From Chitinivibrionales bacterium (GTDB lineage: Bacteria > Fibrobacterota > Chitinivibrionia > Chitinivibrionales > JANQEN01), in assembly GCA_028278335.1 (NCBI GenBank), contig JANQEN010000252.1:1-33473 (forward strand): a stretch of DNA of 33,473 nucleotides. The letters are read 5' to 3'. Both the position numbers and the translations under genes were made by a program. Below the pieces are notes generated by a model. The model worked only from the letters and a program-made list of their open reading frames with translations. It was not told the origin of the DNA and did no database searches. Shown here one piece after another: positions 1-7,662 of the stretch (its first letter is position 1; the number at the start of each line of letters is the position of its first letter).

Positions 1-83
1 TTATTTATCAAGTATTGACAGAAAGTGATTACAAAAACAAAATGACTAGCGGCCCTATCCAATTGAAATTATTCGAATGTTAA
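1..83 (+). CDS. C-terminal end of an upstream gene (partial)
   Basis: The frame beginning at base 3 is open from the window edge to a TAA at 81-83, giving about 26 residues that end QLKLFEC. It precedes the radical SAM gene on the same strand and would be the tail of the next gene upstream in the cluster. The fragment is too short to assign a family. The other two forward frames close within the first 30 bases, which is the only support beyond gene order. It could also be chance open frame. Confidence 0.35.
   Translation, partial: IYQVLTESDYKNKMTSGPIQLKLFEC
15..43 (+). promoter_or_regulatory. Possible sigma70-type promoter before the radical SAM gene
   Basis: A perfect -35 hexamer TTGACA (15-20) is followed after 17 bases by CAAAAT (38-43), which matches four of six positions of the -10 consensus. 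It lies about 95 bases before the likely ATG at 139, in an AT-rich stretch. It would sit inside the tail of the preceding gene, so it may be coincidence. Confidence 0.25.
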
Positions 84-138
84 CCGGACACTACTGATAT
101 TTTTATAATTCTAATTGAAAGAGTTTTTCATAAGTTTT

Positions 139-1362
139 ATGAGTGAATATTTTAATAAAGTACAAAAAGCACGGCTTGTAAAAAGTCTGTTTGGTAAAAC
201 TAGCGCTACATACATACAATTTTATATTACTGCACGCTGCAATTTGGCGTGTGAACAATGCAATATCATTTATGCAGATGCAGACTCCCAGGAGATGTCT
301 CTTGATCAAATTCGTACCATGGCTAAGAATATGGCTGAAATTGGGGTTTGTATAGTTCTTTTAATCGGAGGAGAGCCATTTGTTCGGCATGATATCGCCG
401 ATATTGTAAAAGCTTTTACTGACGTTGACATACATGTTAGAATGCAGACAAATGGACTTGCTTCAAAAAAAGCCCTACAGCAGTGCGTTGCTGCGGGAGG
501 GCACGATATTAGTATATCACTAGATAGCTTGGATGCATCCATACAGGAATCTATCAATGGAGGGTTTCCAAAGTCATGGATACGCGCTATTAAAACAATA
601 GCAAATGTAAATGAGGTCTTTCCTGAGAATGGATCAGCGTTCTTTGGAACTGTTTTAATGCCAAGAAATTTAAATCACATTACAGATCTTGTAGAGTTTG
701 CAACAGAAATTGGCTGGGGAGTATCACTAGTTCCAGCTCACACTACCACTCCTGATCGGCCGCTTGGTTTCAGAACTTTTGACGATAAAGGGTTGTTCAG
801 GTTTCCAACTTGTACTTTTAATCGCATTAGAGAGGTTCTTGGAGAAGTAAAAGAACTTCGGGATAAGGGTTTCAATGTTTACGATTCTGATGAGTTTTTG
901 GATGATATCTACCGGTTTATTGCGGGTGAACCACTACAATGGCGCAGAAGAAACAACAATGTTTGCGACTCGCCTAATCTGTATTTTGCGGTAGGACCAA
1001 ATGGCAATGTCAGACCGTGTTGTGATTATAAGCTGTCCAATTGTTATCCTGCCTATCATGAAGATTTTCCTGAGTGGTACCGCAGTGGAAAAATTCATAG
1101 GGAGGTTTATTCATTTACCAGAAATTGTGCGGGCTGTATGTATGGTAGTTATCCTGAAATATCTGTTACCGCACGTTATTTTAAGCCGTTAATTTCCCGC
1201 TTTTGTTACTTTAATAAAAATGTCCCGCAATTAAAGAAAATATCGAGTGAAGACATAATTAAGATTGCGATAAGGATATTAGAAAAAAATAGGCGAAAAC
1301 GTGAAAATGCCGATAGGGAATTGGGATTATTGAATCATTCTTCAAGCCACTTACATCAATAA
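139..1362 (+). CDS. Radical SAM protein with SPASM-like C-terminal cysteines
   Basis: Counting from the ATG at 139, the protein has 407 residues. The SAM-binding CxxxCxxC motif is Cys34, Cys38, Cys41 (ARCNLACEQC), next to a start of the TIM-barrel fold (YIQFYITARC) and a GGEP motif (LLIGGEPFVRHD), both hallmarks of radical SAM enzymes. The last third carries further cysteines (VCDSPNLYF, GNVRPCCDY, NCAGCMYG) spaced like a SPASM/twitch auxiliary iron-sulfur domain. Such enzymes start radical chemistry on peptides, sugars or other small molecules; the substrate here cannot be read from sequence. The frame extends to a TTG at 115, but no ribosome site precedes that codon, so ATG 139 is preferred. 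In this context it may modify a sugar or an amino-acid substituent of the glycan, which is inference. Confidence 0.85.
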   Translation: MSEYFNKVQKARLVKSLFGKTSATYIQFYITARCNLACEQCNIIYADADSQEMSLDQIRTMAKNMAEIGVCIVLLIGGEPFVRHDIADIVKAFTDVDIHVRMQTNGLASKKALQQCVAAGGHDISISLDSLDASIQESINGGFPKSWIRAIKTIANVNEVFPENGSAFFGTVLMPRNLNHITDLVEFATEIGWGVSLVPAHTTTPDRPLGFRTFDDKGLFRFPTCTFNRIREVLGEVKELRDKGFNVYDSDEFLDDIYRFIAGEPLQWRRRNNNVCDSPNLYFAVGPNGNVRPCCDYKLSNCYPAYHEDFPEWYRSGKIHREVYSFTRNCAGCMYGSYPEISVTARYFKPLISRFCYFNKNVPQLKKISSEDIIKIAIRILEKNRRKRENADRELGLLNHSSSHLHQ

Positions 1363-1391
1363 ATCAAAACATAAACTTTTCATAATTAGTC

Positions 1392-2321
1392 ATGAAACAG
1401 ACTAATGATAAAGCCAACGCACTGAGGTATTTATTGCTGCGTCATGCATGGCATGCAAAAGCCAGCGTCTCTTCCTCAACCTATATGGAGGTAACAAACT
1501 CTGTCACTGTCCAAGTTATCGATAAAGGTTTTCTGGTTAAATGGGTTAGAAATGGAGATTTTTTCGAAAAAGAATACCTCGATGCTGAATTTAAATTTTT
1601 TATTCAGGGCGATAAAGTAAAAGAGGGCGATGATAATATCATTGATTATAAGACAAACAATGAACATGCAATAGAGTTTGTCAAAGAAGCTTTGAACATT
1701 GATGAGATAAGTGATAGAAATAGTAGAAAACCGTTATTAATGATCAATCCACTTACCTTATTAGGTTATACTATTATTGCTTCTCTATTATGGATTTCTG
1801 AAGGTAAAGGATTTTTTATAAGTTTTATATTATTACTTTTACTGTTTGTAAGTGAATTTTGGTACATAAAAGGGAAATTGTTTGTACCACTAATATTGAT
1901 GGGATTCATATACACGGGCTTTGTGTTTACAGCGCTTATAGGTTTAATAATATTTATTGTAATACAGTTATTTGATCCGAATGGGAAATTGCGTCATATT
2001 AGGGTGTCTCTATCAGCTGTAACGCTTTTATCTACGTCACTCTACATAATCTGGTCTAGATCAATACCAGTTATAGATCTGTGGATTATTGCTGTTATTT
2101 GCGGAGCAATTGGGGGTTTTTTAGTGACTTGGACTCGCGAATCACATTTTCGGTCATTTCCGCTTGTTTTTCCATTCCTTTCTATCGGTATGTATCTTGA
2201 CGGTCATATTGAACTCTCTATAATGACTATAGCCTGTTCTTTTGTAGCTGTCATATTTAATGTTGTCGCATTTAAGCTGCTTCCCGTTCAAAAGGAAAAG
2301 TTATTAAATTCCAATGGATAA
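1392..2321 (+). CDS. Polytopic membrane protein with cytosolic-type N-terminal domain
   Basis: I do not recognise a named family in this 309-residue protein. Residues 1 to about 112 are soluble and charged, with a run of beta-like segments (VTVQVIDKGFLVKWVRNG). From about residue 113 onward there are roughly eight hydrophobic spans separated by short loops, ending in a short basic tail (PVQKEKLL). The start lacks a good Shine-Dalgarno sequence; it follows the radical SAM gene after 29 bases and is probably co-transcribed with it. The gene is AT-rich like its upstream neighbour and unlike the 3.6-25 kb core. It could be an accessory export or anchoring protein, but no motif says so. Confidence 0.7.
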   Translation: MKQTNDKANALRYLLLRHAWHAKASVSSSTYMEVTNSVTVQVIDKGFLVKWVRNGDFFEKEYLDAEFKFFIQGDKVKEGDDNIIDYKTNNEHAIEFVKEALNIDEISDRNSRKPLLMINPLTLLGYTIIASLLWISEGKGFFISFILLLLLFVSEFWYIKGKLFVPLILMGFIYTGFVFTALIGLIIFIVIQLFDPNGKLRHIRVSLSAVTLLSTSLYIIWSRSIPVIDLWIIAVICGAIGGFLVTWTRESHFRSFPLVFPFLSIGMYLDGHIELSIMTIACSFVAVIFNVVAFKLLPVQKEKLLNSNG

Positions 2322-2614
2322 TAAACCGGTAATTCCGGAGGATGAATAAAAGTAATCCTTTTGGGGTATTGACAGGAAATATCAATCAAAAGTTTTTTGC
2401 AGTAATAGTTTAACCCCGTATTGAGAAGGAAGCCGTGAATATATGTCTTTTGGCCAACGAATGGTAAGGAATTTTAACAGAGGAGGATAAGCTTGGGCAG
2501 ATCTATGACAAGTGATCATTTCAACCTGAAAGTCAAGAGGATTGCGTCTCAAGCTCTATCAGTAAATTTTACTATTTTCGAGGTGGTTGTTAAGTTACCT
2601 CTGGTTCTAGTGAT
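2322..2614 (+). other. Intergenic stretch of short, possibly decayed ORFs
   Basis: No full gene fits in these 293 bases. Three short same-strand frames occur in order: ATG 2342 to TAA 2413 (23 codons), GTG 2435 to TAA 2467 (reads VNICLLANEW, with AAGGA four bases upstream), and TTG 2493 to TGA 2618. The GTG frame begins like the N-terminus of a GT4-type glycosyltransferase but stops after ten codons. The pattern suggests remnants of a deleted gene or gene pair rather than a regulatory region. No terminator hairpin with a T-run is visible. Confidence 0.35.
2481..2486 (+). promoter_or_regulatory. Strong Shine-Dalgarno AGGAGG before TTG 2493
   Basis: A perfect AGGAGG lies six bases before a TTG codon at 2493. 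It is the strongest ribosome-binding site I noticed in the window, yet it drives no recognisable gene. This is why the short frame 2493-2618 is listed. Confidence 0.5.
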
Positions 2615-2618
2615 ATGA
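2493..2618 (+). CDS. Possible 41-residue small ORF coupled to the sulfotransferase
   Basis: The frame starts at TTG 2493 behind an ideally spaced AGGAGG and ends at TGA 2616-2618, overlapping the sulfotransferase ATG at 2615 in an ATGA arrangement typical of translational coupling. An internal ATG lies at 2505. The predicted product is basic in its first half and hydrophobic in its last dozen residues (FEVVVKLPLVLVI). It matches no family I know. It may be a leader peptide that loads ribosomes for the next gene, a genuine small protein, or debris of a lost gene whose ribosome site survived. Confidence 0.3.
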   Translation: MGRSMTSDHFNLKVKRIASQALSVNFTIFEVVVKLPLVLVI

Positions 2619-3271
2619 AGATATTTGGCATTGGCCTTTCGAAAACCGGAACAACTAGCCTAAATCAAGCTTTGACTCTATTGGGCTATAAGTCGAAGCA
2701 CTTTCCTTTTGAGATGCTGGAATATGATAATTGTGAACTAACATTTGATATAGACTATGTTAATAGATATGATGCTTTAGTTGATCTTCCTGTAGCACTT
2801 CTTTTTCAAATGTTTGACAAGCTCTATCCAAACTCAAAATTTATCTATACAACACGTAATATTGGTTCATGGGTCAAATCCGCAGAAAGGAGTTTCTCGA
2901 AAACCAGATCTGCCTTTACAGGGCTTCTCTGTGGATTGGAATTTGTTTTTTGTTTAGAATGTTTATATGGGAGTAAAACCTTTGAGTTTCAAAGTTATGT
3001 TGATGGATTTAAAAGACATGAGGAGAAGGTGAGGAATTACTTTTTAAGTCGAGAGGAAGACTTACTTGTTCTTGATATATGTTCTGGGGAAGGATGGGAA
3101 GAGTTATGTTCTTTTCTTGACAAATCCATACCGAATATACCATTTCCCTATAAGAATAAAAAATCAAGCATAAGAAACATTGTCCCCTTTGATATCCTTG
3201 GAGGTTCTGCGTATTATTGGACTAAAAAATTAAGAAGAGGAAAAAAAGGAAATTTTAGGGGTAGGGATTAA
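2615..3271 (+). CDS. Sulfotransferase family protein
   Basis: This 218-residue protein opens with GLSKTGTTSL, the 5-prime-phosphosulfate-binding loop of PAPS-dependent sulfotransferases, within the first 16 residues. A second conserved segment, YTTRNIGSWVKSA (about residues 83-95), fits the 3-prime-phosphate-binding region (R and S contacts). The short length fits the sulfotransferase families PF13469/PF17784. The predicted role is transfer of sulfate from PAPS to a sugar hydroxyl or amine of the glycan, in the cytoplasm. The C-terminus is strongly basic (KKLRRGKKGN), which may help membrane or polyanion contact. A second, unrelated-looking sulfotransferase lies at 15345, so the product is probably sulfated at more than one position. 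No PAPS-forming genes are present here. Confidence 0.8.
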   Translation: MKIFGIGLSKTGTTSLNQALTLLGYKSKHFPFEMLEYDNCELTFDIDYVNRYDALVDLPVALLFQMFDKLYPNSKFIYTTRNIGSWVKSAERSFSKTRSAFTGLLCGLEFVFCLECLYGSKTFEFQSYVDGFKRHEEKVRNYFLSREEDLLVLDICSGEGWEELCSFLDKSIPNIPFPYKNKKSSIRNIVPFDILGGSAYYWTKKLRRGKKGNFRGRD

Positions 3272-3619
3272 GGAAAATGTTGTGAAGCTGGATGAATTCC
3301 CAAAAACTATTGTAAACTAGTTTATCCGTCTGTAGTGTTCTGAAATTTTATCAGTGAGGTGATCTAAGACGAGTTAGGTTTTTGACGAAGAGGGCAACTG
3401 CCCTGGAAAGGATTAATGGATAGAGGTGGGCAATAAAGGTGCGACCTGAGGAAAATTGAAGGGAGATTTGGGGAAGACCAACAAGTTATGATTTTGGGAG
3501 AATAGTTTTTTAGCCTGTGTGGTGAGATATCTGGAAGATATAGAATGTCATTACGTCATTCCCTCTTAAACAAGTTGAGAAAGAAATTAAGAGCCTTTGG
3601 TCCCTAATCTTATTTGTGA
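3272..3619 (+). other. Non-coding gap of 348 bases, no gene recognised
   Basis: No open frame with protein-like composition is found on either strand here. The notable element is a 14-base inverted repeat, AGGGCAACTGCCCT, at 3391-3404, directly after a -35-like TTGACG (3382-3387); no matching -10 sits at the right distance. The gap marks the change from the AT-rich flank to the core beginning at 3620, so it may hold the core promoter or be a recombination scar. Confidence 0.4.
3391..3404. repeat. Perfect 14-base inverted repeat (possible operator)
   Basis: AGGGCA and TGCCCT flank a two-base centre (AC). A two-base loop is too tight for a full RNA hairpin and no T-run follows, so a terminator is unlikely. 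A protein-binding site upstream of the 3620 operon is possible but unproven. Confidence 0.25.
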
Positions 3620-5665
3620 ATGGAAAAAATTCTTTATAGAAACCGCCTTTTTTTATTTTTTTTGTTCTGCTTAGCGATTTTTCTTTGTCTGAGACTTTAC
3701 ATCGTGGTTGTCCCAATCCAACTGCGCTCTGAGCCGGTTGAAGTTGACGATTCCTACAGTTATATTATCAAAGCAGTACAAATGACATCCTGTTATTCTC
3801 AGGACTGTGATGCCTTGAATGCCCTACGCCAACAGATCTGGCAGGACTCTAATAATTTCAGGACAGACAGGATGCGTTGGTTCCAACGGGTTATGATATT
3901 TACGAATTATCATACGATGCACTCTGTTTTGATGCTGGGTTTTAGAGCCATTGGCTTTTCTTGGTCGGAATCCTATAACGCTGTTAAGGTTTTGGGCGCC
4001 ATAATCATAAGTTTGGGTATAGCACTCTGGCTGCAGGTGCTTGTCGGATTCGGCGCAGCGGGTTGTGCCTTACTCTTGCTGGCGCCAATCACAGTGGCAG
4101 GACAAGGACTTCAGTTCATGGTACCGGGAAATTTCGCTCTCGGAATTGCGTTTCTAACATGGTGGGCTGTGTTCCAAAAGGGACGACTGCGAGAATGGGG
4201 TCTTATCGGAGGGACATTATGCCTTTGTACTATGCACCCAAGCGGCCAAGTTTATGCCGCAGTAGCGATTATGTTTTTTCTGCTATCAGCGGATCGATTT
4301 CATGACGTAAGAACTTGGACATTATGCGGATGCGCTTTAAGTTTATTGATAGCCTGGATTCTTCTAACATTTATTGTCGATCATCCCAGTTTACGGATAC
4401 CATCAATGTCCGTCCTTCCGCCGGACTTTAACTTTCAGACAGCGCTCCAGACTAAAATCAAGGAAAGTAACAAGCTAATGCGAGGCTTTGCTGTTGATCG
4501 GCACCTTTTCTACACGCTTTTTTTTGTTGGTAGCCTTTATGCTTATATGGAAGGGCGACGAAAGCTTTTGGTTGCTATTTTTATCCTGACAGCCGTTTCA
4601 CTTGCAGGCACTCTCCTTCTTACCGTTCCATTATCTGTAAAAACCCTTACCCGTCGTTTTTTTGTGCCTTTAGTGGTACCTCTTACAGGTGTCATCTGTC
4701 TGGTTTTCTGGAATTCATCAAGAGAGCTTCTTGTTAATGCCAAGGATATTATATGCAATGCTGTGGGAAAAAAGGCTTATTCACTGCGCGTATCCGGGCT
4801 AATTGCTTTTCGGGTATTTTTGGCTCTTTGCCTTGTTAGTATGACAATTTATTATGCCAAGTCAACTTTGGTCTATAGGTGGTCGAAGTTCAATCTAGTG
4901 ATTCCTGACAAGGTCGAAAATGATCCCTACTGGCTAGATCCTGCGCAGCCAGAAGTCTTGTTGGCAAAGAGTTCGCCAAAGGAAAGCATCCTATATATGA
5001 CCAGAATACCGCTGTATTTCTTCCTCACACATGGTTTAATGGATAGGAAAGCGGTCTATTTCCCTGGAGTTGTTGACACCGCAGAAGAAAAAATCTGGAT
5101 TCAAGATAATCAATTTCTCCGTTTTCTAGTTAGTATGAACCCCCTTTCCAGATTGCGGAAAAACCATTTTGAAGGCAGCTTGGTCCTGCATCCAGGCCAG
5201 GTACTAAAGGTGCAATTCAAACATCCAAAACCGATAGCCTCTTTGGCATTTGTTCTGAAAAGCCAAGATCCTGACACATTGTGTACAATTCGCGTTCCGC
5301 ATAAACCACAAGATAGATTTCTTAAGACGACTCGCGTTGGGCCAGAGCCCACAAAATGGCAGCCATACAGTGATACTACAGTGGCGACTGTAGGGTCGCT
5401 GCAGTTAGAAGTAGATAAGGGGCAAGGCTCTTTGGAAATTCAGGGATTAAAGACTGACATGCGTAAGGAGCTCAATTGGCCATGGAATCAGGGGATTTCT
5501 TTTGAGATTTTAGCCGCAAAGGATGATCGTCAAAAAATTACATTCGACAGTTCGGAACTATGTAAACGTTTGAAAAGGCCGATAAGGGTCTTCATGGACA
5601 AAGGTTCAATAGTAATAGCCGATCTTGGAGGCAAGGATACTGAAGGTAGGGATTATAACAAATAG
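3620..5665 (+). CDS. GT-C-like polytopic membrane protein with soluble C-terminal region
   Basis: The protein has 681 residues. A first membrane span (about residues 10-31) is followed by an external loop with an acidic pair, Asp43-Asp44, in VEVDDSYSY. An acidic pair in the first periplasmic loop before an aromatic stretch is typical of GT-C glycosyltransferases that use polyprenyl-phosphate sugars. Around eight to ten more hydrophobic spans run to about residue 420. The remaining 260 residues are soluble and rich in beta-type segments, probably periplasmic, with a possible carbohydrate-binding sandwich in the last 170. It is followed after 30 bases by DUF362 and a flippase-like gene. The family is assigned from topology and the DD motif only; it may be an uncharacterised membrane protein of another class. 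Confidence 0.65.
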   Translation: MEKILYRNRLFLFFLFCLAIFLCLRLYIVVVPIQLRSEPVEVDDSYSYIIKAVQMTSCYSQDCDALNALRQQIWQDSNNFRTDRMRWFQRVMIFTNYHTMHSVLMLGFRAIGFSWSESYNAVKVLGAIIISLGIALWLQVLVGFGAAGCALLLLAPITVAGQGLQFMVPGNFALGIAFLTWWAVFQKGRLREWGLIGGTLCLCTMHPSGQVYAAVAIMFFLLSADRFHDVRTWTLCGCALSLLIAWILLTFIVDHPSLRIPSMSVLPPDFNFQTALQTKIKESNKLMRGFAVDRHLFYTLFFVGSLYAYMEGRRKLLVAIFILTAVSLAGTLLLTVPLSVKTLTRRFFVPLVVPLTGVICLVFWNSSRELLVNAKDIICNAVGKKAYSLRVSGLIAFRVFLALCLVSMTIYYAKSTLVYRWSKFNLVIPDKVENDPYWLDPAQPEVLLAKSSPKESILYMTRIPLYFFLTHGLMDRKAVYFPGVVDTAEEKIWIQDNQFLRFLVSMNPLSRLRKNHFEGSLVLHPGQVLKVQFKHPKPIASLAFVLKSQDPDTLCTIRVPHKPQDRFLKTTRVGPEPTKWQPYSDTTVATVGSLQLEVDKGQGSLEIQGLKTDMRKELNWPWNQGISFEILAAKDDRQKITFDSSELCKRLKRPIRVFMDKGSIVIADLGGKDTEGRDYNK

Positions 5666-5695
5666 TATTATTTACACATTATATGGAAATCAGGT

Positions 5696-6739
5696 ATGAG
5701 AAGCGATGTGGCCTTCCTGAACGTGGGAGCTAAATCAGCCGTTCAATCAGCAGTCGTTAAGGCAATGGCGGTGTGCCGATGGGAAAATGTTGTCAAAGGC
5801 GACGGCTTTTTTCTTAAGGTTAATCTTCTAAGCAAGGAGGTAGTTCCTGGGCAATGCACCTCACCCTGGGTATTTGAAGGCGTCCTGCAGGCTGTGCGCG
5901 AAACTTTTCCGCATGCGAGGATTTTGTTTGGCGACTGCGATGTTTCTACGGCAATACAATTAGATTCTGCTGTAAAGAACTGGGGATTTGACGCTATAGG
6001 GAGACGCTACGGTGCTAAATTCATCAATTTATCTAAAAGCGAAACCGTAAATAGATCGTTTGGGGAAATATTTAAAAATATTCAGCTACCCAGAGTCCTT
6101 CTTGATACTGACAACATCATCACGATTCCGGTAATCAAAACCCACTGCATTACGCCCTTTACCGGCGCCCTTAAAAACCAGTGGGGTCTTTTGCCAAGGG
6201 TCAGATTTAAATATCACCCTGTGGTCAATGATGCCATTGCTGAGATTAACGGCTACTTTAAGGATAAGCTGATAATGGGTGTGGCGGATTTGACCGTCGC
6301 TATGGAAGGACCGGGGCCAAGAGTCGGGAAACCTAAGATCTGCAATGCGGTGATGGCATCCACCGACCTTGTGGCGTTAGATACAGCAATTGCAAAGTAT
6401 ATGGGAATGGATTCCAATGGAATTGAGTTTATCATTAGATCGGAGCGCTATGGAGTTGGGTCCAGAGATCATCGGATCGTGGGAGATCCTTTTTACGTTG
6501 AACAATTTCAACCCGGAAGAGGAAAAGATTATTTTATTTACAGATGGCGCGACCGAATAAAAGCTGTCCCCGGTCTGGGGCGATTTATACTTGGGAATAC
6601 ACTTCCATTCCGATTTTTCGGTTTTCTAGCCGTGCTTTACTACCGCTTGTTTTGGTATAACTGGCATGGCAGAAAATATGCTGAATATGTATGCAGGAAT
6701 CCTCTCTACAGGGAAGAATTTAAGCATTTGATCAAATAA
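5696..6739 (+). CDS. DUF362 domain-containing protein (first copy)
   Basis: The 347-residue protein shows DUF362 (PF04015) landmarks: a K-containing strand near residue 40 (GFFLKVNLLS), the central IPVIKTH segment with ALKNQWG soon after, and a late segment ending in VALDTAIAKYMGMD. No ferredoxin-type CxxC cluster is present, unlike many DUF362 proteins that carry one. The last 90 residues (from about 260) form a separate basic and aromatic tail with a hydrophobic stretch, so membrane association is likely. It overlaps the following flippase-like gene by one base (TAATG), which implies coupled translation. The biochemical role of DUF362 in glycan loci is unknown to me. A second copy lies at 28762. 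Confidence 0.8.
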   Translation: MRSDVAFLNVGAKSAVQSAVVKAMAVCRWENVVKGDGFFLKVNLLSKEVVPGQCTSPWVFEGVLQAVRETFPHARILFGDCDVSTAIQLDSAVKNWGFDAIGRRYGAKFINLSKSETVNRSFGEIFKNIQLPRVLLDTDNIITIPVIKTHCITPFTGALKNQWGLLPRVRFKYHPVVNDAIAEINGYFKDKLIMGVADLTVAMEGPGPRVGKPKICNAVMASTDLVALDTAIAKYMGMDSNGIEFIIRSERYGVGSRDHRIVGDPFYVEQFQPGRGKDYFIYRWRDRIKAVPGLGRFILGNTLPFRFFGFLAVLYYRLFWYNWHGRKYAEYVCRNPLYREEFKHLIK

Positions 6740-7662
6740 TGGTGCTCAAGCAAATATTCAAAATACTGATGGGAATTATTCTATTGGTTGTTATTTTGGC
6801 TAAAGTTAATTTCAAGGAATTCTGTCAAAGTTTCCAACACCAGAATTGGAATCTGCTGCTGTTAGCCTTTTTGTCCGTTCCCATATGGATTTTGTTGAAA
6901 ACTATTAAATGGAAAATCCTTTTGCAAACTTCTATCAGAGGACTGCCTATACTTCAAATTATGCGATCTGTTTTGGCCGGCATGGCCATTGGTATGATTA
7001 CACCCGGTAAGATCGGGGAGTTATCGAGGGCTTTCTTTATTCCTTCTGAAAACAAAAGCAGCATCGTGGGTTTGGTCTTTTTGGATCGTTATATTGACCT
7101 GCTGCTTATTTTTTTCCTTGCATCATTTGGTGCGCTCCATTTTCTCGGGGTGTACTGGTGCCTTTTTGCAATTTGTGTGGGATTTGTTGGAATTGGGATT
7201 TTATTGGCTCTTAAGCTAATTACCAAACAACATTGGGTTTACAGGCGATCCAATTTCATAATTACTCAATTATCGGAGATGATAAAAGCGGTTATCGGGG
7301 TGAATTTTTCCAGTCTTTTGCTGCTGTTTGCCGTGACTGGCAGCTATATGTTACTCAGCATCGCAACAAGCTATTGTTTACTTCTGTCTTTCACCTCCGT
7401 GCCTCTCATGGCGGTTCTGAATGTCTTTCCTGTTGTGTTGATGACCAATATACTCCCCATTACCTTTGGCAATCTCGGGATTAGGGAAGGGGCTACCATA
7501 TTTTTATTGGGCACTTACGGTGTTAAAGATGAATTTTCTTTAAATATTGCCCTGTCTCTTTTTTTCTTGCATACACTTGTTCCCGCTCTTTTGGGCATCA
7601 TCCTTATCCAGAAGAAGGGCATGAAGCCTCGCATGAACAATAGGATAAACAATGAAAATTAG
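6739..7662 (+). CDS. UPF0104 flippase-like membrane protein (first copy)
   Basis: The 307-residue protein has about eight membrane spans and the two family signatures of the lysylphosphatidylglycerol synthase TM region/UPF0104 group: ITPGKIGELSRAFF near residues 92-105 and FGNLGIREGATIFLLG near residues 243-258. Members lack a catalytic domain when they occur alone, and are suspected to move lipid-linked substrates across the membrane. Its start overlaps the stop of DUF362 by one base, and its end overlaps the AlgD-type gene by 11 bases. With the nearby GT2 (8993) and GT-C genes it would complete a lipid-linked sugar pathway. Function as a flippase is inference from context. Confidence 0.8.
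   Translation: MVLKQIFKILMGIILLVVILAKVNFKEFCQSFQHQNWNLLLLAFLSVPIWILLKTIKWKILLQTSIRGLPILQIMRSVLAGMAIGMITPGKIGELSRAFFIPSENKSSIVGLVFLDRYIDLLLIFFLASFGALHFLGVYWCLFAICVGFVGIGILLALKLITKQHWVYRRSNFIITQLSEMIKAVIGVNFSSLLLLFAVTGSYMLLSIATSYCLLLSFTSVPLMAVLNVFPVVLMTNILPITFGNLGIREGATIFLLGTYGVKDEFSLNIALSLFFLHTLVPALLGIILIQKKGMKPRMNNRINNEN

Noticed and set aside
115..138. TTG 115 as start of the radical SAM gene
   Set aside because: There is no ribosome site before it, and the eight extra residues lie outside the conserved fold; ATG 139 is preferred.
3382..3410. Promoter formed by TTGACG and a downstream -10
   Set aside because: The hexamer 17 bases downstream (GGAAAG) does not resemble TATAAT, and the nearest AT-rich match is too far away.
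4063..4305. 80-codon plus-strand frame inside the 3620 gene
   Set aside because: It is a frame-shifted shadow of a well-supported membrane protein, with no start signal.
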